From Dokdonella_A ginsengisoli (GTDB taxonomy: Bacteria; Pseudomonadota; Gammaproteobacteria; Xanthomonadales; Rhodanobacteraceae): a stretch of DNA of 64,000 bases. The DNA lies in assembly GCF_042652785.1 (NCBI RefSeq), contig NZ_JBHSHD010000005.1:1-64000 (forward strand), read 5' to 3'. The translations under genes and the position numbers were made by a program. The notes beneath the pieces were generated by a model, which saw nothing but the letters and a program-made list of their open reading frames with translations, was not told the DNA's origin and made no database searches. This document shows positions 10,956 to 19,526 of this stretch, piece after piece. The stretch's first letter is position 1. Every line of letters begins with the position of its first letter.

Positions 10956-12326
10956 TCAGCCGCGCGAGGCGGGAAAGGCAACGTCCACGCGCAGGCCGCC
11001 GCCGTCGGCTTCGTCCAGCGCCAGCGTCGCGCCGTGCAGTTCGGCGATGCGTGCCGCGATCGCCAGGCCCAGGCCGCTGCCTTCGCCGTGCTGGCCGCGG
11101 CGGAAGCGCTCCAGCACGCTGCGCCGCAGCGCCGGCTCGATGCCGGGGCCGTGGTCGCGCACGCTCAGCCGTGTGCGTCCGTCGTTGGTGGCGGCGAGGG
11201 CGATCTCGACGCGGCCGCCGCGCTCGCCGTAGCGCACCGCGTTGTCGAGCAGGTTGCGCAGCAGCACGCGCAGTCCCGGCTCCCAGCCGTCGACGAAACG
11301 CGCCGGCGGATCGGCCTCCACGATGATCTGCAGGTCCTTGTCGGCGGCCGCGGCGCCGAGGTCGGCCAGTTCCTCCTCGAGGCAGCGGCGCAGGTCGACG
11401 CGCTCGAACGCCGCGGCGGGAGCGGCGTCCCAGCGCGCCAGCTCGAGCATCTGTCCGACCACGCGTCCGAGCCGCGCCAGCCCGCGTTCGGCCTGGCCCA
11501 GCGCCTGTTCGCGTTCGGCCGGCGTGGCCGCGGCGCGCGCGTTCTCCAGCTGCATCAGCGCGCCGGCGAGCGGCGTGCGCAGCTCGTGCGCGGCGTTCGC
11601 GGTGAACTCGCGCTCGCGTCGCAGCTGCGCGCCGGCGCGGCCGAACAGGCCGTTCATCGCCGCCACCAGCGGTTCGATCTCGCGCGGCAGGATCGAGCCG
11701 CCGATCGGCTCGTTCTGGTCCGGCCGCCGCGCCGCCACGCGCCCGGCCAGCACGTGCAGCGGGGCGAGCCCGCGCCGCACCGCCCAGCCGACCAGCAGCG
11801 CCAGCAGCGGCAGGCCGAGCAGCAGCGGCGCGATCGCCTCGATCGCCAGCGCGCGCGCGATCTCGCGGCGGCTGTCGTAGCGCTCGCCCACGCGCACCCA
11901 GTTGCGGTCGTCGACGAGCAGGGTGAACACGCGCCAGTGACGGTTCCTGATCTGGATGTCGGCGAAGCCGGCCGGCGCGGCGTCGAGCGGCACGTCGGCG
12001 AAGTTCTCCGAGTGCAGCAGCGGACGGTTGTCGCCGCTCCAGTACTGGAAGCCGATCTGCGTCTCGTAGGGATGCCCGCGCACGGTCAGCGGCTGCCGGC
12101 CGTGCTCGCGCCGCCACGCCTCGACGGTCAGCGGCGCGTCCGCGGCCGGCGTGCCGGCGTCGCTGACGAGCGCGGCGATCGTGCGCGCGTTCTGCGCCAG
12201 GCGCGCGTCACCCAGTTCGTCGATCTCCTCCATCGTGAAGCGGTAGCTGAGCGCGACCAGCGGCAGCAGCACCGCGGCGAGGCAGCCGAGCACGAGCGCG
12301 GTGATGCGCCCCTTGAGCGAAGACAT
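10956..12326 (-). CDS. Two-component sensor histidine kinase (QseC/PmrB-like)
   Basis: This 456-residue inner-membrane kinase has TM1 near residues 8-28, a periplasmic sensor region of about 130 residues, TM2 near 161-183, and a HAMP-like linker. The H box FTANAAHELRTPLA carries the phospho-accepting His at about 247. The N box LRNLLDNAVRYG, G1 DHGPGI and G2 GSGLGLAIA complete the ATP-binding domain. Its ATG overlaps the response regulator stop by one base in an ATGA arrangement, so the pair forms an operon with the regulator first. The sensed signal cannot be read; QseC/PmrB relatives respond to cations, peptides or small molecules. Confidence 0.93.
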   Translation of the reverse strand: MSSLKGRITALVLGCLAAVLLPLVALSYRFTMEEIDELGDARLAQNARTIAALVSDAGTPAADAPLTVEAWRREHGRQPLTVRGHPYETQIGFQYWSGDNRPLLHSENFADVPLDAAPAGFADIQIRNRHWRVFTLLVDDRNWVRVGERYDSRREIARALAIEAIAPLLLGLPLLALLVGWAVRRGLAPLHVLAGRVAARRPDQNEPIGGSILPREIEPLVAAMNGLFGRAGAQLRREREFTANAAHELRTPLAGALMQLENARAAATPAEREQALGQAERGLARLGRVVGQMLELARWDAAPAAAFERVDLRRCLEEELADLGAAAADKDLQIIVEADPPARFVDGWEPGLRVLLRNLLDNAVRYGERGGRVEIALAATNDGRTRLSVRDHGPGIEPALRRSVLERFRRGQHGEGSGLGLAIAARIAELHGATLALDEADGGGLRVDVAFPASRG

Positions 12327-12985
12327 CAGGGCTCCTTCACGAGCAGGTAACCGAGGCCGCGCACGGTGCGGATCGCCTCCGGCGCGAGCTTGCGGCGCAG
12401 CGCGTGCACGTGCACCTCGAGCGCGTTGCTCTCCACGCCGTCGTCGCCGTAGACCGCGCGCTCGAGCGTCTCGCGCAGCGCGACGCGGCCGGCGCGCTCG
12501 GCCAGCGCGCGCAGCAGCAGGAATTCGGTGCGCGACAGTTCCAGCGTGCGGCCGGCGTAGCTCGCCTCGCGCGTGTGCGGGTCCAGGCTCAGCGCGCCGG
12601 CCTCGATGGATTCGCGCGACAGGCCCTGCGAGCGCCGGTACAGCGCGCGCAGGCGCGCGGCGAATTCGTCAAGGTGGAACGGCTTGACCAGGTAGTCGTC
12701 GGCGCCGGCGTCGAGCCCCTCCACGCGCTGCGGTGTCGCGTCGCGCGCGGTCACCACCAGCACCGGCAAGCCGATGCGCCGCTGCCGCAGCGTCTTGAGC
12801 ACGTCCAGGCCGTCGATCTTCGGCAGGCCCAGGTCGAGCACGACGAGATCGAAGGCGCCGTCGCGCACGGCCGCCAGCGCCGCCGCGCCGTCGCGCACCC
12901 ACACGCTGGTGTGCGACCAGCGCGCGAGCGCGTCGCGCATGCCGGCGCCGAGCAGTTCGTCGTCTTCGACTACCAGTACGTGCAT
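12326..12985 (-). CDS. OmpR-family response regulator (QseB/PmrA-like)
   Basis: This 219-residue regulator has an N-terminal receiver with acidic residues VVEDDE, phospho-acceptor Asp51 in DLVVLDLGLP and Lys101 in YLVKPF. The C-terminal winged helix ends TVRGLGYLL. It is the first gene of the operon with the histidine kinase. A PmrA/QseB-type half-site pair lies 43 bases upstream of the start, so autoregulation is likely. In this family phosphorylation promotes dimer binding to such direct repeats. Confidence 0.93.
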   Translation of the reverse strand: MHVLVVEDDELLGAGMRDALARWSHTSVWVRDGAAALAAVRDGAFDLVVLDLGLPKIDGLDVLKTLRQRRIGLPVLVVTARDATPQRVEGLDAGADDYLVKPFHLDEFAARLRALYRRSQGLSRESIEAGALSLDPHTREASYAGRTLELSRTEFLLLRALAERAGRVALRETLERAVYGDDGVESNALEVHVHALRRKLAPEAIRTVRGLGYLLVKEP

Positions 12986-13027
12986 GGTCCGTGCCGAAAG
13001 GAAAGGCCGGCAGCGTAGCGGCTCCGG

Positions 13028-13044
13028 CTTAGGCCAAGCTTAAG
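13028..13044 (-). promoter_or_regulatory. PmrA/QseB-like box
   Basis: On the minus strand the sequence is CTTAAG, five bases, CCTAAG. This fits the PmrA/QseB direct-repeat pattern of two CTTAAG-like half-sites spaced by five. It lies in the divergent region between the response regulator and the secreted protein gene, so it could control both. Confidence 0.5.
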
Positions 13045-13119
13045 CCTCGCCGGGGCGGGCGGATGCGCCGGCACCGGCCGCGCGCTAGACTGCCGCGGCA
13101 ACGCTGGCGGGGGTGGGCT

Positions 13120-14454
13120 ATGCGTCGTTCCAACTGCGCCTTGGCGGCGGTTCTCGCCGCTCTCGTCGTCTCCGCCGGCGGCGTCCGTGCCGGCGAGGAA
13201 GACCGCATCTTCTCCGACGGTTTCGATCCCTGCGTGGGCCTGGCCTGTTTCCAGGTTCCGTGCAGCGCCGGGGCGACCACGTCGGTCAGCGGCGTCGTCT
13301 ACGCGCCGAACGGCACGCTGCCCTTGCCCAACGTGCTCGTGTACGTGCCGAACGCACCGCTCGAAGCCTTGCCCGACGGCGTGCAGTGCGCGCGCTGCGA
13401 CACGCCGCCGTCCGGCGCGCCGCTGGTGTCCACGCTCAGCGCCGCCGACGGCCGCTTCACGCTGGAGAACGTGCCGGCCACCGCCGACGTGCCGCTGGTC
13501 CTGCTCAGCGGCAAGTGGCGACGCCAGATCGTCGTGCCGAACGTCGCCGCCTGCGTCGACACGCCGGTCGCCCCGGCGGCGACGCGCCTGCCGCGCAACC
13601 GCTCCGAAGGCGACCTGCCGCGCATCGCCGTTTCCACCGGCGCCGCCGACGCGATGGAGTGCCTGCTGCGCAAGAGCGGCATCGACGACGCCGAGTTCAC
13701 GGTCGCCGGCGCGGCGGGCCGCGTGCACCTGTTCGCCGGCGCCGGCGGTGCCGACCGTTTCGACGCCGCGCACGGCGGGGCCGCGTTCCCGGCCTCGCCG
13801 GCCGCGCTGTGGGACAGTCCGGCCAGCCTGGCCGGCTACGATTCGGTGCTGCTGTCCTGCGAAGGCTCGCAAGGCGCGCAGACCAAGCCGCCGAACGCGC
13901 TCGCCGCCATGAAGGGCTACGCCGACGCCGGCGGGCGCCTCTACGCCGAACACTGGCACAACTACTGGCTGCAGGCGGGGCCGTCGCCGTGGCCGGCGCT
14001 GGCGACCTGGAATTTCCAGGCCGATCTCGGCGAGCTGGACACGACCGTCGAGCAGGGCTTCGCGCAGGGCGACATCCTGGCGCAGTGGCTGTTCGCCGTT
14101 GGCGCATCGGCGACGCCGGGCGAACTCGTCGTGCAGGAGGCGCAGCACACGGTGACCGGGATCGACGCGGCCGTGGCGAAACGCTGGATCTACCGTGAGC
14201 AGACCGCGAACGGCACACCGAGCGTGCAGTATTTCTCGTTCACCACGCCGGTCGAAGCCGGGCCCGCGCAGCAGTGCGGGCGCGTCGTGTTCACCGACGT
14301 GCACGGCACGCCGGCCGATTCATCCTCCAGCGGCAGTCCCGGATTTCCGTCGGGCGGCTGCCACTCGCCGGCGGACCAGCTCACGCCGCAGGAGAAGGCG
14401 CTGCTCTACGCGATCTTCGATCTCGGCCGCTGCGTCGGCTCGACGCGCGAGTAG
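13120..14454 (+). CDS. Secreted protein with carboxypeptidase-regulatory-like domain and IF-x-DGF motif
   Basis: This is a 444-residue exported protein. ATG 13120 is preferred because it gives a clean signal peptide (MRRSNCALAAVLAALVV, cleavage near VRA-GE). Directly after the signal peptide is DRIFSDGFDPC, the motif shared by three other secreted proteins in this window. Residues about 55-140 (SGVVYAPNGTLPLPNVLVYV, DGRFTLENVPA) look like a carnitine/carboxypeptidase regulatory beta domain. The middle, with YDSVLLSCEGS and YADAGGRLYAEHWHNYW, resembles the glutamine-amidotransferase-like fold seen in large secreted proteins of myxobacteria. There are many Cys, consistent with disulfides outside the cytoplasm. 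Enzymatic function is unknown. Confidence 0.75.
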   Translation: MRRSNCALAAVLAALVVSAGGVRAGEEDRIFSDGFDPCVGLACFQVPCSAGATTSVSGVVYAPNGTLPLPNVLVYVPNAPLEALPDGVQCARCDTPPSGAPLVSTLSAADGRFTLENVPATADVPLVLLSGKWRRQIVVPNVAACVDTPVAPAATRLPRNRSEGDLPRIAVSTGAADAMECLLRKSGIDDAEFTVAGAAGRVHLFAGAGGADRFDAAHGGAAFPASPAALWDSPASLAGYDSVLLSCEGSQGAQTKPPNALAAMKGYADAGGRLYAEHWHNYWLQAGPSPWPALATWNFQADLGELDTTVEQGFAQGDILAQWLFAVGASATPGELVVQEAQHTVTGIDAAVAKRWIYREQTANGTPSVQYFSFTTPVEAGPAQQCGRVVFTDVHGTPADSSSSGSPGFPSGGCHSPADQLTPQEKALLYAIFDLGRCVGSTRE

Positions 14455-14464
14455 GCGCGATCGC

Positions 14465-15610
14465 TCACGGCGACGCGACGCCGCTGATCCAGCTGCGCTG
14501 CACGTCGAGGCTCGCGTCGAGTTCGACCAGATCCGCGCGCATGCCCGCGGCGATGCGCCCGTGCGAGTGCGCCAGGCCGAGGAAGTCGGCCGGATACGTC
14601 GACGCCATGCGCGCCGCCTCGGCGAGATCGATGCCGAGCGTGGCCACCGCATTGCGCACGGCGGCGGCCATGTCGAGCGCGGAGCCGGCGAGCACGCCGT
14701 CGGCGCTTTCGCAGCGGCCGTCGCGGCAGGTGATCGTTTCGCCGGCCAGCGCGTAGGTGTCGCGCGCGCCGCCGACGGGCGGCATCGCGTCGGTGACCAG
14801 CAGCAGCCTGCCGCGCGGCTTGGCCGCCAGCGCCACGCGCAGCGCGGCGGCGTGCACGTGGTGGCCGTCGGCAATCAGGCCGCACCAGCTGTGGCGATCC
14901 TCCAGCGCTGCGCCGACCATGCCCGGCGCGCGGCCCTGCAGCGGCGACATCGCGTTGTACAGGTGGGTGAAGCCGCGCGCGCCGGCGTCGAGCGCGGCGC
15001 GCGCCTGCTCGTAGGTCGCCGCGCTGTGGCCGAGGCAGACGATCACGCCGCGCGCGACGAATTCGCGCACCTGTTCCGGGGCGACGCGCTCGGGCGCCAG
15101 GGTCAGCACGGTCACGCCGTTGCGCAGCGAGCAGACCAGGTCGATCTCGCGCGCGTCGGGCACGCGGAACTTGGCCGCGTCGTGCGCGCCGCGCCGCTCC
15201 GGCGCGATGTACGGGCCTTCCAGGTGCACGCCGAGCACGCCGGGCACGCCGGCGTCGATCGCCGCCGCGGTCGCCTCGATCGCCGCGCGCATGACCTCGA
15301 CGTCGTCGCTGATCAGCGTGGGCAGGAAACCGGTCGTGCCGTAGCGCCGGTGCGCGGCGCCGATGCGGCGGATCGTCTCCACGGTCGGCGCGTCGTTGAA
15401 CAGCGCGTCGCCGCCGCCGTTGACCTGCACGTCGATGAAGCCGGGCAGCAGCGTGCGTCCTTCGAGGTCGTGGATCTGGGCTCCTTCCGGCCGCGCGTCG
15501 CCGGCCTCGAGCACGGCCTCGATGCGGCCGCCGTCGAGCAGGACGGCGAGGCCGTCGCGCAGGCCGTCTTCGGCCAGGACGCGCGCGTGGGTCAGCAGCA
15601 CCTTCTTCAT
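14465..15610 (-). CDS. nagA: N-acetylglucosamine-6-phosphate deacetylase
   Basis: This 381-residue cytoplasmic amidohydrolase removes acetate from GlcNAc-6-phosphate to give glucosamine-6-phosphate. The start ATG at 15610 (MKKVLLTHARVL) overlaps the SIS gene stop; a longer open frame upstream is only a shadow. Metal and catalytic residues are visible: LPGFIDVQVNG, HLEGPYIAP (His129, Glu131), CLGHSAATY (His195), FTHLYNAMSP (His216) and catalytic Asp274 in LVTDAM. It is the last gene of a leftward operon regulator-deaminase-deacetylase, each junction nearly touching. The product feeds the deaminase encoded next to it. Confidence 0.95.
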   Translation of the reverse strand: MKKVLLTHARVLAEDGLRDGLAVLLDGGRIEAVLEAGDARPEGAQIHDLEGRTLLPGFIDVQVNGGGDALFNDAPTVETIRRIGAAHRRYGTTGFLPTLISDDVEVMRAAIEATAAAIDAGVPGVLGVHLEGPYIAPERRGAHDAAKFRVPDAREIDLVCSLRNGVTVLTLAPERVAPEQVREFVARGVIVCLGHSAATYEQARAALDAGARGFTHLYNAMSPLQGRAPGMVGAALEDRHSWCGLIADGHHVHAAALRVALAAKPRGRLLLVTDAMPPVGGARDTYALAGETITCRDGRCESADGVLAGSALDMAAAVRNAVATLGIDLAEAARMASTYPADFLGLAHSHGRIAAGMRADLVELDASLDVQRSWISGVASP

Positions 15611-16653
15611 CACGTCGTCTCGGTGACCTTGTTCAGATGCGGCGGCGCGTCCGGATCGCGGCCGCGGCGCAGCGCCAGCTCGCTCGCCGCCGCGTAGAAG
15701 CGGTGCACGGCGACCAGCGGCGCGCAGACCGGATCGAGTCCGGCCGGCAGCGGCAGCGTCGCTTCGGCGTCGCCGCCGGCGACCCACACGCGCGCACCGC
15801 GCGCGCGGAACTTCGCCGCGATCTCCAGCGTGCTCGCGCGCGTGTCGTCGTCCTGTGTGAAGAACAGCACCGGGAAGTCGCGCTCGACCAGCGCCATCGG
15901 GCCGTGCTGCACCTCGGCCGCGCTGAACGCCTCCGCGTGCAGGCCGCAGGTTTCCTTCAGCTTCAGCGCGGCTTCCTGCGCCGCGGCGAGGCCGATTCCG
16001 CGGCCGACCACGAACAGGCTGCGCGCCGATACGAGTCCGTCGACGAGATCGGACCAGTCCGCCGACCAGGCCGCCTCGAGTGCGGCGGGCACGCCGGCGA
16101 GCGCGGCGCGCAGCGCGTCGTCCTGCTTCCATTCGGCGGCCAGGTGCAGCAGCGCGGCGAGCGAGCAGAGGAAGCTCTTGGTCGCGGCGACGCTGCGCTC
16201 GGGACCGGCACGCAGCGGGATCGGGAAGTCCGCCCGCTGCATCAGCGGCGAGTCCTCGACGTTGACCAGCGCGGCCACGCGCGCGCCGTCGCGCCGCGCG
16301 GCCTCGACCTGGCGCAGCAGGTCCGGGCTGCGGCCGGACTGCGAGATCGCCACGAACAGCGCGCCTTGCAGATCGGTGTGTGCGGCGTAGACCGACTGCA
16401 CCGAGGGCGCGGCCGAGGTCGTGGTCACGCCCAGGCGCGTCTCGAACAGGTACTTCGCGTAGGTCGCCGCGTTGTCGGAGCTGCCGCGCGCGCCGGTCGC
16501 GACCAGGCGCGGCGGATCGGCGCGCAGCGCGGCGGCCAACTCGCGCACGAGGGCGGCATTGGCGTCGAGCTGGCGCGCGATCGCGGCGCCGGCTTCGTGC
16601 GCCTCCTGGTACATGCGCGTCGCCTCGGCGGTACGCGCGGGTGCGGTGGTCAT
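15610..16653 (-). CDS. SIS-domain glucosamine-6-phosphate deaminase (NagB-II type)
   Basis: This 347-residue protein has two tandem SIS domains (roughly residues 35-165 and 200-330) and is related to the isomerase half of GlmS but lacks the glutaminase half. Motifs include ATGARGSSDNAATYAKY, VAISQSGRSPD, VVGRGIGLAAAQEAALKLKE and AEVQHGPMAL. In GlcNAc loci lacking classical NagB this family converts glucosamine-6-phosphate to fructose-6-phosphate and ammonia. Its stop overlaps the nagA start (ATGA) and its start is one base from the GntR stop, so the three genes form a tight operon. Confidence 0.9.
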   Translation of the reverse strand: MTTAPARTAEATRMYQEAHEAGAAIARQLDANAALVRELAAALRADPPRLVATGARGSSDNAATYAKYLFETRLGVTTTSAAPSVQSVYAAHTDLQGALFVAISQSGRSPDLLRQVEAARRDGARVAALVNVEDSPLMQRADFPIPLRAGPERSVAATKSFLCSLAALLHLAAEWKQDDALRAALAGVPAALEAAWSADWSDLVDGLVSARSLFVVGRGIGLAAAQEAALKLKETCGLHAEAFSAAEVQHGPMALVERDFPVLFFTQDDDTRASTLEIAAKFRARGARVWVAGGDAEATLPLPAGLDPVCAPLVAVHRFYAAASELALRRGRDPDAPPHLNKVTETT

Positions 16654-16654
16654 G

Positions 16655-17365
16655 TCAGTCGCTCCGGAGTTCGGCGACGAAGTCGTAGGCGTCGCCGCGG
16701 TAGTGGGATCGCGTGAACTCGACCACGCGGCCGTCGGCGAGGAAGCCGCGCCGCTCGATCAGCAGCCCGGGGCTGCCGGTCTTCACGCCGAGCAGGCGGG
16801 CGGCCTCGGCGTCGAAGGCGACCGCGCGCAGGCGCTGCAGCGCGCGGCACGGGCGCAGGCCGCGGCGGTCGAGCGCGGCGTACAGCGAATCGCGCACGCC
16901 GGCCGCGGAGGCCAGCGCGAACGCCGGCAGCGTGCTGCGCTCGAGCGCGAGCGGCTGCTCGCCGCCCAGGCGCAGCCGGCGCAGGCGGATCACGCGCGCG
17001 CCGGGGGCGAGGCCCAGCGCCATCGCCTCGTCCGGTGTCGCCGCTCCCGACTCGCCCGACAGCGTGCGGCTGCCCGGTTCGATGCCGCGCGCGCGCAGTT
17101 CGTCGGAAAAGCTGGTCAGGTGCGAGAACGCGCGCTCGATGCGCGCGCCGACGAAGGTACCCGAACCGCGCCGCTGCACCAGCAGGCCGTCGGCGACGAG
17201 GCCGGCGATGGCCTTGCGCACGGTCACGCGCGACACGCCGTGGCGCTCGGCCAGTTCGCGTTCGCCCGGCAGCGGCCGGCCGGGCGGCAGCGCGCCGTTC
17301 TCGATCTGCCGCTGCAGCGTTTCGCGCAGGTCGAGGTAGGCGAGCGGGCGGGCGGCGGCGAGCAT
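16655..17365 (-). CDS. GntR-family (HutC/UTRA) regulator of the nag operon
   Basis: This 236-residue repressor has an N-terminal winged helix (LPGERELAERHGVSRVTVRK, about residues 32-51) and a UTRA effector-binding domain from about residue 90. HutC-group relatives next to nagA bind GlcN-6-P or GlcNAc-6-P. It is the first gene of the nag operon. The start at 17365 has no Shine-Dalgarno sequence and sits only a few bases from a triple direct repeat that may be its operator, so the transcript may be nearly leaderless. A 47-base piece of this gene (17098-17144) is duplicated in inverse orientation upstream. Confidence 0.9.
   Translation of the reverse strand: MLAAARPLAYLDLRETLQRQIENGALPPGRPLPGERELAERHGVSRVTVRKAIAGLVADGLLVQRRGSGTFVGARIERAFSHLTSFSDELRARGIEPGSRTLSGESGAATPDEAMALGLAPGARVIRLRRLRLGGEQPLALERSTLPAFALASAAGVRDSLYAALDRRGLRPCRALQRLRAVAFDAEAARLLGVKTGSPGLLIERRGFLADGRVVEFTRSHYRGDAYDFVAELRSD
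17098..17144 (-). repeat. Inverted duplication arm 1 (inside GntR gene)
   Basis: These 47 bases match the reverse complement of 17431-17477 with one mismatch. They encode the stretch RIERAFSHLTSFSDE of the regulator. Confidence 0.85.
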
Positions 17366-17370
17366 GTGCG

Positions 17371-17403
17371 GGACTATACCACTTCAATACCAGTCAAGTA
17401 CCA
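17371..17403 (-). promoter_or_regulatory. Triple 11-bp direct repeat, candidate GntR operator
   Basis: On the minus strand three head-to-tail units read TGGTACTTGAC, TGGTATTGAAG and TGGTATAGTCC. They lie immediately upstream of the GntR gene. HutC-type regulators such as DasR and NagQ bind GGT-rich half-sites, so autoregulation is plausible. Confidence 0.5.
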
Positions 17404-17430
17404 CCGGTGCGCGCAACCTTTCCCGCGTAA

Positions 17431-17477
17431 GCGCATCGAACGCGCGTTCTCGCACCTGACCAGCTTTTCCGACGAAC
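17431..17477 (+). repeat. Inverted duplication arm 2 (intergenic)
   Basis: A 47-base inverse copy of the regulator segment, placed between the hydrolase stop and the GntR operator. It has no evident coding role here. Confidence 0.85.
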
Positions 17478-17531
17478 CGGGCGCGCGGATGCAGGACGAG
17501 CGGTACCGGCCGCTGCGCGACAGCGCCGTGT

Positions 17532-18368
17532 TCAGGTCGTGGAATCGCTGAGGCGGTTGCGCGCGTCGTCCGTCTCGGGCGGCAGGCGATCCAGCCAGCG
17601 CGCGACGAGATCGAGCACCCCCTCGGCCCGTTCGCGATGCGGAACGTGGCCGCAGTCGGGCAGCAGATGCGTGTCGGCCGGTCCCGCCACGCCGCCGGCG
17701 ATGCGCTGCGGATGGCGCGCCGAGCCGTACTCGTCGCGGTCGCCGTGCAGCACCAGGGCGGGGCAGCGCACGGCGCGCAGGTCCGCATCGAGGTTCCAGC
17801 CGGCAAATTCCGGCGCCAGCCAGGTGTCGATCCACGCGCCGAGCACCCAGGCGGCCTTGTCGCCGTGGTACCGGGCGAGGCGCTCGAGCCGGTCCGTGCC
17901 GGCGAAAGCCTGCCGCGCGGCGCGGATGCCTTCCCGCGTGCGGTCCTCGACGAAGGCCTGCGCCGACTCCGTGATCAGGGCGATGCAGTCCGCGCCGGAC
18001 TGCGCGGCGGCGGCGATCGCCATGCCGCCGCCGACGCTGTGGCCGAACGCGACGAAGCGCTCCAGGCCCAGCTGGTCGCGCAGGCAGCGCAGGCCGGTAC
18101 GCGCCTCGTCGTGGACGAAGTCGAAGCCGAGCCGGTCCGGATGCGGATCCGAGCGGCCGAAGCCGAGGCGGTCGTAGGCGACTACCTCGCGCCCGCTCGC
18201 CGACGCGAGGCGGGCCGGGAAGTCGCGCCACGTCTCGACGCAGCCGAGCGAATCGTGCAGCAGCACCACGGCGGCGCGGTCGTTCCGCGGCGCGGGATTC
18301 CAGCGCCGCGCGAACAGGCGGCCGCGGTCGCTGCGTATCCAGGCGTCCCGGACGGAGATCGCGGGCAC
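17532..18368 (-). CDS. Alpha/beta hydrolase
   Basis: This 278-residue cytoplasmic serine hydrolase has a complete triad: nucleophile Ser111 in FGHSVGGG, Asp210 in LHGDRDEYG, and His241 in CGHVPH. The oxyanion-hole region is VVLLHDSLG. It has no signal peptide. It starts 13 bases after the LacI regulator stop on the same strand, so it is probably co-transcribed with it. The substrate is unknown; relatives include esterases, haloperoxidase-like enzymes and acyl hydrolases. Its location inside GlcNAc genes hints at, but does not prove, a role in sugar or ester metabolism. Confidence 0.85.
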   Translation of the reverse strand: MPAISVRDAWIRSDRGRLFARRWNPAPRNDRAAVVLLHDSLGCVETWRDFPARLASASGREVVAYDRLGFGRSDPHPDRLGFDFVHDEARTGLRCLRDQLGLERFVAFGHSVGGGMAIAAAAQSGADCIALITESAQAFVEDRTREGIRAARQAFAGTDRLERLARYHGDKAAWVLGAWIDTWLAPEFAGWNLDADLRAVRCPALVLHGDRDEYGSARHPQRIAGGVAGPADTHLLPDCGHVPHRERAEGVLDLVARWLDRLPPETDDARNRLSDSTT

Positions 18369-18381
18369 GAACGGCTCCGTG

Positions 18382-19467
18382 TCAGGACGAAGCGGCGATG
18401 CGCACGCGTGCGGTCGAATCGCGGATCACCAGCTGCGGGCTGAAGCCGCGGTTGGCCGGCGGCGGCGCGCCGGCGGAAGGCCGCAGCTCGGCGATCAGGC
18501 GCAGCGCGGCGTGGCGGGCGATGTCCTCGGTGGCCTGCTTGGCGGTGGTCAGCGCCGGCCAGCTCTGCTTGGAGAACGGGCTGTCCTCGAAGCCGGCGAT
18601 CGACAGCTCGTACGGCACGTCGATGCCGTTGGCCTTTGCCGCGGCGAGCACGCCGGCGGCGATCTCGTCGTTGGAGCCGAAGATCGCGGTCGGGCGGTCG
18701 CGCAGCGCGAACAGGCGGCGGGCGCCGCGGAAGCCGTCTTCGAACGAGTAGTCGCCGGGGATCACCAGTTTCTTGTCGAGCGGGATGTCGTAGGCCTTCA
18801 GCGCCGCCTCGTAGCCCTTGAAGCGTTCCGGGCTGGAGCGGTGCTCGGCGCCGCCCCAGAGGAAGCCGATGCGCTGGTGGCCGAGCTGGATCAGGTGCTC
18901 GGTGATGTCGTAGGCGGCGTCGCGGTCGTCGACGTAGACGCAGGGGTAGCCGTCGTTGGGATCCTCGGCGGCAGACAGGATCCGCACCAGGCGGATGCCG
19001 TGCCCGGCGAGGTGGCGGATCAGGTCCATGCGCTCGGACATCGGCGGCGCCAGCACCAGCCCGGCCAGGCGGGCGCGGCGCACCAGCTCGCGCAGCTCGT
19101 CGGCGAGGTCGGGCACGCGCGAGTCGCAGGGGTGGATCTGCAGGCCGAAGCCCTGGTCGCGGCAGGCGGCGAGCACGCCGTTCTGTACGCTGATGACGTA
19201 GTACGGGTTGGGATTGTCGTAGACCAGGCCGAGCGCGTACGAGGTGGCGCTGCGCAGGCTGCGCGCGGATTGGTCCGGTTCGTAGTCCAGCTCGTCGATG
19301 GCGCGCTGCACGCGCTCGCGCGTCTCCTCGCGCACCGAGAGCTCGTTGTTGATGACGCGCGAAACCGTCTTCAGCGACACTTTCGCGTGCCGTGCGACGT
19401 CCTTGATCGTGGGTCGGTTCACCGGGACCGCCTTGGAGCCTGTTGGGGCCATCCTAGCGGCCGCCAC
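18382..19467 (-). CDS. LacI-family repressor, probable NagR
   Basis: This 361-residue regulator has its HTH and hinge at residues 20-70 (TIKDVARHAKVSLKTVSRVI), followed by a periplasmic-binding-protein-like sugar domain (GLVYDNPNPYYV, GLVLAPPMS, AIFGSNDEIAAGVL). The N-terminal 18 residues before NRPTIKDV are unusual and a later start at 19452 is possible. Two palindromes of the LacI type, TGACAACGTTGTCA and a variant, lie between nagP and the kinase gene and are the likely targets. In Xanthomonas and relatives a LacI NagR controls GlcNAc uptake genes in this way; the assignment here rests on gene context. Confidence 0.85.
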   Translation of the reverse strand: MAAARMAPTGSKAVPVNRPTIKDVARHAKVSLKTVSRVINNELSVREETRERVQRAIDELDYEPDQSARSLRSATSYALGLVYDNPNPYYVISVQNGVLAACRDQGFGLQIHPCDSRVPDLADELRELVRRARLAGLVLAPPMSERMDLIRHLAGHGIRLVRILSAAEDPNDGYPCVYVDDRDAAYDITEHLIQLGHQRIGFLWGGAEHRSSPERFKGYEAALKAYDIPLDKKLVIPGDYSFEDGFRGARRLFALRDRPTAIFGSNDEIAAGVLAAAKANGIDVPYELSIAGFEDSPFSKQSWPALTTAKQATEDIARHAALRLIAELRPSAGAPPPANRGFSPQLVIRDSTARVRIAASS

Positions 19468-19526
19468 CGGATCGGGAAACGGGCGACGCCGCCGGAACCG
19501 GCCCGCCGGGGGGCGGCAGGCCCCGC

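Noticed and set aside
15611..16132. N-terminal extension of NagA to 555 residues
   Set aside because: It lies over the SIS gene in another frame; the conserved NagA start MKKVLLTHARVL is at 15610.
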